Below, in pieces: positions 52,628 to 60,162 of a DNA stretch of 64,000 bases; positions within the stretch are counted from its first letter, which is position 1; each line of letters opens with the position of its first letter. Below the pieces are notes generated by a model. It was given only the letters and a program-made list of their open reading frames with translations. It did no database searches and was not told the origin of the DNA. Source of the stretch: BOG-908 sp963848205 (lineage in GTDB: Bacteria > Pseudomonadota > Alphaproteobacteria > Acetobacterales > Acetobacteraceae); contig CAWKCV010000003.1 of assembly GCA_963848205.1 (NCBI GenBank), positions 1,116,001-1,180,000 on the forward strand. The letters are read 5' to 3'. The position numbers and the translations under genes are program-made.

Positions 52628-53500
52628 ATGGCGATGCCCGATTTTTCTCTGCGTCAACTGCTCGAGGCCGGCGTCCATTTCGGCCACCACACCCGCCGCT
52701 GGAACCCGCGCATGGCGCCGTTCCTGTTCGGCGTACGCAACCAGGTCCACATCATCGACCTGCAGCAAACCGTCCCCCTGCTTGACCGCGCCCTTCGCGC
52801 CGTGCGTGACACGACGGCCGGCGGTGGCCGCGTGCTCTTCGTCGGCACCAAGCGCGCCGCGGCCGAATACGTGGCCGACAGCGCCAAGCGCTGCGGCCAG
52901 TATTACGTGAACCATCGCTGGCTCGGCGGCATGCTCACCAATTGGAAGACCATCACCGGCAGCATCAAGCGCCTGCGCCAGATCGACGAGATGCTGGGCG
53001 GCGACATCCAGGGCCTCACCAAGAAAGAGGTGCTGGAGATGACGCGCGACCGCGACAAGCTTGAGCGCTCGCTTGGCGGCATCAAGGAGATGGGCGGCCT
53101 GCCCGACATCCTCTTCATCATCGACACCAACAAGGAAAAGCTGGCCGTCGAGGAAGCCAACAAGCTCGGCATTCCGGTCATCGCCGTGCTCGACAGCAAT
53201 TCCGACCCCGAGGGCATCACCTTCCCGATCCCCGGCAACGACGACGCGATCCGCGCCATCACCATGTATTGCGACCTGATCGCCGGCGCCGTGCTCGACG
53301 GCATCAGCCAGGAAATGCAGGCGAGCGGCCAGGATCTCGGCACCGCCGAGGAAATTCCCGAGGCACTTCAGCCGTCGCACGAGCCGGCCCCGCATCATGG
53401 CCTGGCCCAGGCGGAAGCCGAACCGGACATCGCCTTGCCCGAACTGGAAGCCGCCATGTCGGCCCCGGCTCACGAAGAGCCAGCCCAAGCCGAGGCTTGA
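52628..53500 (+). CDS. rpsB: 30S ribosomal protein S2
   Basis: 290-residue S2. The fold begins MPDFSLRQLLEAGVHFGHHT, and has RWNPRMAPFLFGVRNQVHII, the YYVNHRWLGGMLTNWKTITG block and PDILFIIDTNKEKLAVEEAN with LDSNSDPEG. The C-terminal ~45 residues are an acidic/Ala-rich extension (AEPDIALPELEAAMSAPAHE), common in Alphaproteobacteria. Start is ATG 52628 or ATG 52634; both follow GGAAAGGAACG. First gene of the rpsB-tsf-pyrH-frr-uppS-cdsA-dxr-rseP series. Confidence 0.98.
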   Translation: MAMPDFSLRQLLEAGVHFGHHTRRWNPRMAPFLFGVRNQVHIIDLQQTVPLLDRALRAVRDTTAGGGRVLFVGTKRAAAEYVADSAKRCGQYYVNHRWLGGMLTNWKTITGSIKRLRQIDEMLGGDIQGLTKKEVLEMTRDRDKLERSLGGIKEMGGLPDILFIIDTNKEKLAVEEANKLGIPVIAVLDSNSDPEGITFPIPGNDDAIRAITMYCDLIAGAVLDGISQEMQASGQDLGTAEEIPEALQPSHEPAPHHGLAQAEAEPDIALPELEAAMSAPAHEEPAQAEA

Positions 53501-53504
53501 AGCA

Positions 53505-53616
53505 GTCCTTTTTTGAAAAGAGAGGACCAAAACACTTCTGGTCCGCTGTCGCGCAGCTCACCGCAAAGTCGCGACAGCGGATGAGAGGTCTTTTGCTTCT
53601 TTCTTCAGAAAAGAAG
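53505..53616. repeat. Composite hairpin repeat with inverted core, rpsB-tsf junction
   Basis: First hairpin GTCCTTTTTTGAAAAGAGAGGAC (53505-53526, 5 bp after the rpsB stop). The core region holds CCGCTGTCGCG (53543-53553) and CGCGACAGCGG (53570-53580), an 11-bp inverted repeat around 16 bases. The second hairpin is CTTCTTTCTTCAGAAAAGAAG (53596-53616). This is the most complete copy and shows that the core is itself palindromic. Confidence 0.92.
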
Positions 53617-53717
53617 GCTTCTCATTTTCACGCACTAGAGCCGGCGCGCATGTGCTGATACACCGCGCCCGGCCCTTCTGTGCCCACTTATCCGCCTTCC
53701 GACCGGAGACCTGAAAG

Positions 53718-54632
53718 ATGGCCGAAATCACCGCTGCCCTGGTGAAAACCCTGCGCGAGACCACCGGCGCCGGCATGATGGACTGCAAGCGCGCGCTCAC
53801 CGAAACCGACGGCGTCATGGATGATGCGGTTGACTGGCTGCGCAAGAAGGGCCTGAGCCAAGCCGCCAAGAAGTCCGGTCGCGTCGCCGCCGAGGGCCTG
53901 GTCGGCGTCGTTTCCGCCAAGAACCGCGGTGCGATGGTCGAAGTGAACGCCGAGACCGACTTCGTCGCCCGCAACGAAACCTTCCAGTCGTTCGTCGAGA
54001 CGCTGGCGCACATCGCGCTAGAGGTCGGCGAAGATGTCGAAGCCCTCCGCGCCGCGCCCTTCCCCAACAGCGAGCGCAACGTGGGCGAAGAGCTCACCCA
54101 CATGGTCGCGACCATCGGCGAGAACATGACCATCCGGCGCGCCCGCGTGCTCAGCGTTTCGTCGGGCGTCGTCGCCACCTACATGCACAATGCGCTTCGC
54201 CCGGGCTTGGGCAAAATCGGCGTGCTTGTCGCCCTGCAAGCCGAAAGCGAGCTGGAGGGCCTGGAAACGCTAGGTCGCCAGATCGGCATGCACGTGGCCG
54301 CCACCAAGCCGGACGCGCTCGAAGTCGACGCCGTCGACCCCGCTTCCCTCGCCCGCGAACGCGCCGTGCTGACCGAGCAGGCGCGCGCCTCGGGCAAGCC
54401 GGACAACGTGATCGAGAAGATGATCGAAGGCCGCATCCGTAAATACTACGAGGAAGTGGTGCTGCTGGAGCAGGTGTGGGTGCATGACGGCGAGAGCCGG
54501 GTGCGCGCGGTGGTCAAGAAGGCTGGCGGCAATCTCGTGGGCTTCGAGCGATATACGCTGGGCGAGGGAATCGAGAAGCAGGCTGGGGATTTCGCGGCTG
54601 AAGTGGCGGCTGTGAGCGGCGTGAAGGGGTAG
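53718..54632 (+). CDS. tsf: Translation elongation factor Ts
   Basis: 304-residue nucleotide exchange factor for EF-Tu. It has the N-terminal UBA-like domain (TAALVKTLRETTGAGMMDCK, then RALTETDGVMDDAVDWLRKK) and the conserved AETDFVARNETFQSFVETL motif that contacts EF-Tu. A C-terminal RKYYEEVVLLEQVWVHDGES block follows. The ribosome-binding site is GGAGACC, 9 bp ahead. It lies 217 bp behind rpsB because of the repeat. Confidence 0.98.
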   Translation: MAEITAALVKTLRETTGAGMMDCKRALTETDGVMDDAVDWLRKKGLSQAAKKSGRVAAEGLVGVVSAKNRGAMVEVNAETDFVARNETFQSFVETLAHIALEVGEDVEALRAAPFPNSERNVGEELTHMVATIGENMTIRRARVLSVSSGVVATYMHNALRPGLGKIGVLVALQAESELEGLETLGRQIGMHVAATKPDALEVDAVDPASLARERAVLTEQARASGKPDNVIEKMIEGRIRKYYEEVVLLEQVWVHDGESRVRAVVKKAGGNLVGFERYTLGEGIEKQAGDFAAEVAAVSGVKG

Positions 54633-54638
54633 GCCAGC

Positions 54639-54760
54639 CTTCTTTTTCGAAAAAAGAAGCAAAAAACGTTTGCTCCCGCGCATCCGGGGCAAAGAAGGAA
54701 CCCGGAGGCCGACGCTGCGAGGAAGCAAAAGTTTTTTGGTCCTTTTTTTCAAAAAAGGAC
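54639..54760. repeat. Composite hairpin repeat, tsf-pyrH junction
   Basis: Hairpin A is CTTCTTTTTCGAAAAAAGAAG (54639-54659), 7 bases after the tsf stop. A 75-base spacer without the GCGACAGCGGA core follows. Hairpin B is GTCCTTTTTTTCAAAAAAGGAC (54739-54760), 19 bp before the pyrH ATG. The pyrH ribosome-binding site GAGGT lies directly beyond hairpin B. Confidence 0.9.
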
Positions 54761-54779
54761 TTCTTCCTTAGAGGTCTAA

Positions 54780-55502
54780 ATGCCCAACTCCGCCTACAAA
54801 CGCGTCCTCCTGAAAATCTCCGGCGAAGCCCTCATGGGCAAGCGCGAGTATGGGCTCGACACCGAAATGGTCGGCCGCATCGCCGTCGATGTAGGTGACG
54901 TCGTCCGCGCAGGAATCGAGGTCTGCCTCGTCATCGGCGGCGGCAACATTTTCCGCGGCGTCTCGGCGGCAGCCAGCGGCATGGACCGCGCCCAGGCGGA
55001 CCACATGGGCATGCTCGCGACCGTGATGAATGCGCTCGCCATGCAAACCGCGCTCGAAAAACGCGGCACGCCAACCCGCGTGCAATCGGCCATCCCGATG
55101 GCCAGTGTGTGCGAGCCCTATATCCGCCGCCGCGCCGAACGCCACATGGAAAAGGGCCGCGTCGTCATCTTCGCCGCTGGCACCGGCAATCCTTTCTTCA
55201 CCACCGATACCGCGGCCGCCCTGCGCGCTGCCGAAATGGGCTGTGACGCACTGCTCAAAGGCACCCAGGTCGACGGCGTCTATTCCGCCGATCCACGGCG
55301 CGATCCGGACGCCAAACGCTATGACGAACTGACCTATCTCGAAGTGCTCTCGCGCGACCTCGGCGTGATGGACGCGGCGGCAATTTCGTTGTCTCGTGAG
55401 AACAAGCTGCCGATCATCGTCTTCAACATCCACGCGCCTGGCGCGTTCGCGGCGGTCATGCGTGGGGAAGGCGTGTTTACTAAGATCATCGAACCGGCTT
55501 GA
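54780..55502 (+). CDS. pyrH: UMP kinase
   Basis: 240-residue UMP kinase of pyrimidine synthesis. Motifs are KRVLLKISGEALMGKREYGL at the N-terminus, VCLVIGGGNIFRGVSAAASG, MDRAQADHMGMLATVMNALA, the MASVCEPYIRRRAERHMEKG segment and the TDTAAALRAAEMGCDALLKG block with VDGVYSADPR. The ATG has GAGGT as its ribosome-binding site. In the conserved tsf-pyrH-frr order. Confidence 0.98.
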   Translation: MPNSAYKRVLLKISGEALMGKREYGLDTEMVGRIAVDVGDVVRAGIEVCLVIGGGNIFRGVSAAASGMDRAQADHMGMLATVMNALAMQTALEKRGTPTRVQSAIPMASVCEPYIRRRAERHMEKGRVVIFAAGTGNPFFTTDTAAALRAAEMGCDALLKGTQVDGVYSADPRRDPDAKRYDELTYLEVLSRDLGVMDAAAISLSRENKLPIIVFNIHAPGAFAAVMRGEGVFTKIIEPA

Positions 55503-55510
55503 AGGAAGGC

Positions 55511-55586
55511 CTTCTTTCTTGAAAGAAAGAAGCAAGGAACTTTTGCTTCCGCTATCGCACGCTAACGATCAGAAGTTTTTTGGCCT
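55511..55586. repeat. Composite hairpin repeat, degenerate second arm, pyrH-frr junction
   Basis: Hairpin A is CTTCTTTCTTGAAAGAAAGAAG (55511-55532) right after the pyrH stop. TTTTGCTTCCGCTATCGC resembles the core in reverse (CCGCTGTCGC). The second arm starts as usual (CAGAAGTTTTTTGG) but then changes to CCTCAGGAGTCC, where the repeat has turned into the frr ribosome-binding site. Confidence 0.8.
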
Positions 55587-55600
55587 CAGGAGTCCTAAAG

Positions 55601-56166
55601 TGCCCGCCGACCTTGCCTCCCTCAAAGAAGATCTGACCCGCCGGATGGACGGCGCACTCGAAACCCTGCGCCGCGACTTCGGTGGCCTGCGCGCCGGCCG
55701 CGCCAGCCCCGGCCTGCTCGAGCCGGTTCGCGTCGAAGCCTACGGCAACGAGGTTCCCCTCACCCAGGTCGGCACCATCGGCGTGCCCGAAGCGCGCATG
55801 CTCACGGTGCAAGTGTGGGACCGAACGCTGGTCGGCGCCGTGGAACGTGCCATCCGCAATTCCGGGCTGGGCCTGAACCCGGCGGCCGATGGCCAGATCG
55901 TCCGCGTGCCCATTCCCCAGCTCACCGCCGAACGCCGCACCGAGCTCGCGCGCGCTGCCGGCAAATACGCCGAAGCCTGCCGGGTCAGCATCCGCGGCGT
56001 GCGTCGCGACGGCAACGACCAGATCAAGACCGCCGAGAAAAAAGGCGAGATCGGCGAGGACAATTTGAAGGACTGGACCGACGAGGTTCAGAAGCTGACC
56101 GACGGCTACATCAAGCGCATCGACGACTCGCTCGCCGAGAAAGAGCGCGAAATCAAGCAGGTCTGA
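55601..56166 (+). CDS. frr: Ribosome recycling factor
   Basis: 188-residue factor that splits the post-termination ribosome with EF-G. GTG 55601 is chosen: the sequence VPADLASLKEDLTRRMDGAL begins where family members start, and CAGGAG lies 8 bp ahead. The core has DFGGLRAGRASPGLLEPVRV, EVPLTQVGTIGVPEARMLTV and VPIPQLTAERRTELARAAGK, all diagnostic. The longer frame upstream runs through the repeat and pyrH and is not used. Confidence 0.97.
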
Positions 56167-56172
56167 TCCGGC

Positions 56173-56931
56173 ATGGGCCTGCTCACAGCCGGTCAGGCCA
56201 CCACCGCACGCGCCGAGCCCGTCTCGGGCAATGTCCCGCGCCACGTCGCCATCATCATGGACGGCAACGGGCGCTGGGCCGCCGCACGCCATCTCCCGCG
56301 AGTCGCCGGCCACCGCGCCGGCGCGCAGGCCGTCCGTCGCACCATCGAAGCGGCCATCCGCAACAACGTCGCCTGGCTCACCATCTACGCGTTCAGCAGC
56401 GAAAACTGGCAGCGCCCGAATGACGAGGTGAGCGACCTCACCGGCTTGCTGCGTCATTACCTCCGCCACGAAGTCGCCGAATTGCACCAGGAGCGTGTAC
56501 GCCTGCGCACGATCGGCGACCGCGCCCGCTTCGGCCCCGACATCATGCGCGAAATGGCCGAAGCCGAGGCGCTGACCGCCGGCAACACGCGCCTCAACCT
56601 CACCGTCGCACTCTCCTACGGTGGCCGTTCCGAAATCGTGGCCGCCGCCCGTGCGGTGGCCGAGGCGGTGGCGGCCGGCGCGCTCGACCCCGCCAGCCTG
56701 ACGGAGGATACGTTTTCATCGTTCCTGTTCACCGCCGGCATGCCGGACCCCGACCTGGTCATTCGCACCAGCGGCGAGCGTCGCGTGTCGAACTTCCTTC
56801 TGTGGCAGGCGGCTTATGCGGAATATCTGTTTCCAGAGGTGCTTTGGCCGGATTTCAACGCGGCGCATTTCGAGAGTGCGCTGGCGGATTTCGCGGCGCG
56901 CGACCGGCGGTTCGGGGCTCGGCCGGAGTGA
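56173..56931 (+). CDS. uppS: Isoprenyl transferase (UppS)
   Basis: 252-residue cis-prenyltransferase that makes undecaprenyl diphosphate. Motifs are HVAIIMDGNGRWAAARHLPR (catalytic Asp), GHRAGAQAVRRTIEAAIRNN, TIYAFSSENWQRPNDEVSDL and RTSGERRVSNFLLWQAAYAE with LFPEVLWPDF. The start at 56173 is 6 bp after frr, so both are coupled. The lipid carrier supports the peptidoglycan and LPS genes nearby. Confidence 0.97.
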   Translation: MGLLTAGQATTARAEPVSGNVPRHVAIIMDGNGRWAAARHLPRVAGHRAGAQAVRRTIEAAIRNNVAWLTIYAFSSENWQRPNDEVSDLTGLLRHYLRHEVAELHQERVRLRTIGDRARFGPDIMREMAEAEALTAGNTRLNLTVALSYGGRSEIVAAARAVAEAVAAGALDPASLTEDTFSSFLFTAGMPDPDLVIRTSGERRVSNFLLWQAAYAEYLFPEVLWPDFNAAHFESALADFAARDRRFGARPE

Positions 56932-56950
56932 CAGGAAGCAAGAGCTCTTT

Positions 56951-57049
56951 CTTGAAAAAAACGGGTACGCGCGCGTCGCACCCCATGGAGCACGCCAGCG
57001 ATTACGGCGAGGAGCAAAGGTCTGGCGGTTCTTTCCTTCAGAAAAGAAC
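56951..57049. repeat. Composite hairpin repeat overlapping the cdsA start
   Basis: The first arm is degenerate (CTCTTTCTTGAAAAAAACGGG, 56945 region). The second hairpin is GTTCTTTCCTTCAGAAAAGAAC (57028-57049) and lies within cdsA codons ~15-22. It is a second case of a repeat translated as protein. Confidence 0.8.
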
Positions 57050-57707
57050 TGCTTACGCCGACCTCCGGCTGCGCATCGCGTCCGCCCTCGTCCTCCTCCC
57101 AATCGGACTCGGCAGCATCTATTTCGGCGGCCCGATCTGGACCGTCATCCTCACCGTGATCGTCGCCGCGATGGAACTCGAATGGATACTGCTCTGGCGC
57201 GCCCGCCGCGAGCGACGCCCGGAGCCAGGCCTGCTCGTCGCCGGGCTGGCTTACATCGCTCTCGTCTGGGTATCGCTGCACAGCTTGCGCGCCGCCCCGT
57301 CCGGCTTGCTCAACGTCCTCTTCGTCATGCTCGTGGTGTGGAGCGGCGATGTCGGCGCCTATGCAGCCGGCCGCGCGTTTGGCGGCCCACGCCTGGCGCC
57401 GGCGATCTCGCCGGGAAAGACCTGGTCGGGCGCGCTGGGCGGCACCCTTTGCGCCATTCTGGCGGGCGTGGCCGTCGCGCGCACCCATTTCGCAGCGGCC
57501 GCCTTGCTGGCGTTCGGTCTCGCGGTTGTGGCCCAGCTTGGCGACCTGCTGGAAAGTGCGGTCAAACGGCGCTTCGGCGCCAAGGATTCAGGCTCGATCA
57601 TCCCCGGCCATGGCGGGCTGCTGGACCGGCTGGATGGGGTGCTCGCCGCCTCACCCGCTGCGCTCGCCGTCTCCTGGGCCGCCGGGCCAGGTCCGCTTTG
57701 GGGCTAG
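56985..57707 (+). CDS. cdsA: Phosphatidate cytidylyltransferase
   Basis: 240-residue membrane enzyme that makes CDP-diacylglycerol. The signature is complete: SAVKRRFGAKDSGSIIPGHG followed by GLLDRLDG. Hydrophobic helices include IASALVLLPIGLGSIYFGGP and VILTVIVAAMELEWILLW. The ATG 56985 (MEHASDYGEEQRSGGSFLQK) is the only start codon before the first helix; the GGSFLQKRTAYA stretch is encoded by a hairpin repeat. Relatives begin with the first helix, so the first ~27 residues are a repeat-derived addition. It precedes dxr by 10 bp. Confidence 0.95.
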   Translation: MEHASDYGEEQRSGGSFLQKRTAYADLRLRIASALVLLPIGLGSIYFGGPIWTVILTVIVAAMELEWILLWRARRERRPEPGLLVAGLAYIALVWVSLHSLRAAPSGLLNVLFVMLVVWSGDVGAYAAGRAFGGPRLAPAISPGKTWSGALGGTLCAILAGVAVARTHFAAAALLAFGLAVVAQLGDLLESAVKRRFGAKDSGSIIPGHGGLLDRLDGVLAASPAALAVSWAAGPGPLWG

Positions 57708-57717
57708 GAAAGCACGT

Positions 57718-58950
57718 ATGAAAACAGTCACCGTGCTCGGCAGCACCGGCAGCATCGGCAAGAGCACGATCGACCTGCTGGCCGCCAACCGGGATCGCTA
57801 CCGCGTGCTGGCGCTGGTCGCCAACAGCAGCGCCCAGGCGCTGGCCGACCAAGCCAAGCTCGTCGGCGCCGAGCTCGCCGTCTGCAGCGATCCCGCCATG
57901 CACGCGCCATTGCGGGACGCGCTCGCCGGCAGCCTCATACGCATGGAATGCGGCCCGCAAGCCGTGCTGGACGCAGCCCGCATGGGCGCCGACTGGACGA
58001 TGGCTGCCATCACCGGCATCGCGGGCCTTGCCCCAACACTTGCGGCTGCCGAGCGCGGCGGCGCCATCGCGCTGGCCAACAAGGAAGCCATCGTCTCGGC
58101 CGGCGATGTCATGCTGGCCGCCGTGAAAAACGCCGGCGCCACGCTCCTGCCCGTCGATTCCGAACACAACGCCATTTTCCAGGCGCTCGCCGGCAGCCGC
58201 CGCGAGGCACTGGAGAAGATCATCCTGACCGCATCCGGCGGCCCGTTCCGCCTGGCCAGCATTGCGGAGATGTCGCGCGCCACACCGGAGACCGCCCTGC
58301 GCCACCCCGTCTGGTCGATGGGCGCCAAAATCAGCATCGATTCTGCCACCCTGTTCAACAAGGGGCTGGAAGTCATCGAAGCCGCCCGCCTCTTCTCACT
58401 TCAGTCCAGCGAGATCGACGTGCTCGTCCACCCGCAATCGATCATCCACGGCATGGTCTGCTACAAGGACGGCAGCGTGCTCGCCCAGATGGGCGCGCCG
58501 GACATGCGCATCCCGATCGCCCACACGCTCGCCTGGCCGGAACGCCTCGCCACGAAATCGCCGCGTCTCGACCTCGCCGCCATCGGCCGCCTGGAGTTCA
58601 CACCACCCGACGACCGCCGCTTTCCGGCCCTCCGTCTCGCCCGCGAGGCGCTCGCCGCCGGCGGCGGCGCGCCCACCATCCTCAACGCGGCCAACGAGAT
58701 CGCGGTGGCCAGCTTCCTCGCGCACCGCATCGGCTTCCTGGAAATCGCCGCGATCGTGGAGGCAACGCTGGACCGGATTGGCCCGCAGCCCGCCGAGACA
58801 CTCGACCAGGTGACCGGTCTGGACGCCCACGCGCGCCAGGTTGCCGAGGCTTTCGCGAACGCGTTCGCCGGCAAGCGAAGCACCGTTCGGGCCTGCCCGC
58901 CAGCACAGGCTGAACAGGATTTAACCGACGCTTCGCACCTGGCCGGTTAG
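57718..58950 (+). CDS. dxr: 1-deoxy-D-xylulose-5-phosphate reductoisomerase
   Basis: 410-residue second enzyme of the MEP isoprenoid pathway. It has the NADPH loop VTVLGSTGSIGKSTIDLLAA, ALANKEAIVSAGDVMLAAVK, LPVDSEHNAIFQALAGS (metal-binding Asp/Glu), TASGGPFRLASIAEMSRATP and the MGAKISIDSATLFNKGLEVI block with VLVHPQSIIHGMVCYKDGSV. The C-terminal TILNAANEIAVASFLAHRIG is typical. Start ATG 57718; the longer frame upstream lies in cdsA. Supplies isoprenoids for UppS. Confidence 0.98.
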   Translation: MKTVTVLGSTGSIGKSTIDLLAANRDRYRVLALVANSSAQALADQAKLVGAELAVCSDPAMHAPLRDALAGSLIRMECGPQAVLDAARMGADWTMAAITGIAGLAPTLAAAERGGAIALANKEAIVSAGDVMLAAVKNAGATLLPVDSEHNAIFQALAGSRREALEKIILTASGGPFRLASIAEMSRATPETALRHPVWSMGAKISIDSATLFNKGLEVIEAARLFSLQSSEIDVLVHPQSIIHGMVCYKDGSVLAQMGAPDMRIPIAHTLAWPERLATKSPRLDLAAIGRLEFTPPDDRRFPALRLAREALAAGGGAPTILNAANEIAVASFLAHRIGFLEIAAIVEATLDRIGPQPAETLDQVTGLDAHARQVAEAFANAFAGKRSTVRACPPAQAEQDLTDASHLAG

Positions 58951-58960
58951 GATATCGAAC

Positions 58961-60085
58961 ATGGCCTGGTTACTGCACGTCCTCCAAATGATCGCCAGCC
59001 GCGCCGTCGTGCTCGGCGTTCTCGTCTTCATTCACGAGATGGGCCACTACCTCGCCGCACGCTGGCGCGGCATCCACGTGGAAGCGTTCTCCATCGGCTT
59101 CGGCCCTGCACTCGCCTCCTGGACCGACAGAAGCGAGACGGTATGGAAAATCTGCGTGCTGCCGTTGGGCGGCTTCGTGAAAATGCATGGCATGGCGCTC
59201 GATGTGGGAGACGAACTGCCGACCGACCTGGCCGCCCGGCGGCACGGACAGGCGTTCTTCGAAAAGTCGGTGCTCTCGCGCGCGATCGTCATCGCTGCCG
59301 GCCCGATCTTCAATTTCCTGCTTGCCGCAATGCTGTATTCCGCCCTGTTCGCGACCATCGGCCGCCCCGTGGCGATCGCCAACCCGCCTGCGGTGGTCGG
59401 CGAGGTGGCGGACGCCAGTGCCGCCTCCGCGGCCGGCCTGCGGCCCGGCGATACCGTGCAGGCCATCGGTGACACCAAGATCGCGAACTTCGAGCAGATG
59501 CGGCATATCGTCTCGGCAAGCCCCGGCCAGACGCTCACCTTGCTCGTCCATCGCGGCACGCAGGACATCACGCTGCACGCGACCGTCAAGCCAAAGCCTG
59601 GCGATGCCAGTGTCGGTCAACTGGGTGTGGTTGCCGGAGAGACGGAGACGACGGAGCATGTCGGCTTGCCGATGGCGATCGTGGACGGGTTCGCGACCAT
59701 GGGTGTGATGCTCTGGCGCATCCTGACCGGCCTCGTGCACATCATCACCACGGGCCAGGGCATCCACGATTTGGCAGGCCCGATCGGCGTCGTGGCGATT
59801 TCGGGCCAGGTGGCCAAGCTCGGGTTTGTGGCTGTGGTGAAATTCACCGCCTTCCTGTCGATAAATCTCGGCCTGGTAAATCTGCTGCCCATCCCGGTGC
59901 TCGATGGCGGCCATCTGATGTTTTACGCCGCCGAGGCCATCCGGGGGCGGCCGCTGCCGCCACGCGCCCTGGAATACGGCACGCGCGCGGGACTTCTGTT
60001 CATCGCCTCGTTCTTCTTGTTCGCAAGCTGGAACGACCTGGTGCACACCGGCGCCGTGCAGTGGGTTGCCCACCTGATAGGCTAA
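58961..60085 (+). CDS. rseP: RIP metalloprotease RseP
   Basis: 374-residue site-2 protease of the inner membrane. The zinc motif is HEMGHYLAARWRGIHVEAFS in the first helix. VTEFSIG-type follow-up (IGFGPALASW), one PDZ domain (VVGEVADASAASAAGLRPGD; TVQAIGDTKIANFEQM) and the C-terminal LVNLLPIPVLDGGHLMFYAA carry the second active-site Asp. In most relatives bamA follows directly; here a hairpin repeat and an unrelated secreted protein follow, so the cluster is broken after rseP. Confidence 0.97.
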   Translation: MAWLLHVLQMIASRAVVLGVLVFIHEMGHYLAARWRGIHVEAFSIGFGPALASWTDRSETVWKICVLPLGGFVKMHGMALDVGDELPTDLAARRHGQAFFEKSVLSRAIVIAAGPIFNFLLAAMLYSALFATIGRPVAIANPPAVVGEVADASAASAAGLRPGDTVQAIGDTKIANFEQMRHIVSASPGQTLTLLVHRGTQDITLHATVKPKPGDASVGQLGVVAGETETTEHVGLPMAIVDGFATMGVMLWRILTGLVHIITTGQGIHDLAGPIGVVAISGQVAKLGFVAVVKFTAFLSINLGLVNLLPIPVLDGGHLMFYAAEAIRGRPLPPRALEYGTRAGLLFIASFFLFASWNDLVHTGAVQWVAHLIG

Positions 60086-60106
60086 GCTCGCTTGCTCGCC
60101 ATGAGC

Positions 60107-60155
60107 GTGGCGACAGCGGACCAAAGTCTTTGGCTTCTTTTCTCCAGAAAAGAAG
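60107..60155. repeat. Half composite repeat after rseP
   Basis: GCGTGGCGACAGCGGA (core, 60108-60121) followed by CCAAAGTCTTTGG and the hairpin CTTCTTTTCTCCAGAAAAGAAG at 60134-60155. The first hairpin is missing. The convergent position between rseP and the secreted-protein gene suits a terminator. Confidence 0.85.
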
Positions 60156-60162
60156 GCCTTTC

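Noticed and set aside
54270..54752. Small ORFs starting MKKRTKKLL or similar
   Set aside because: They are translations of the hairpin repeats (KKRTKKLL, FFQKRTAS). Identical starts occur in unrelated frames, so they are not genes.
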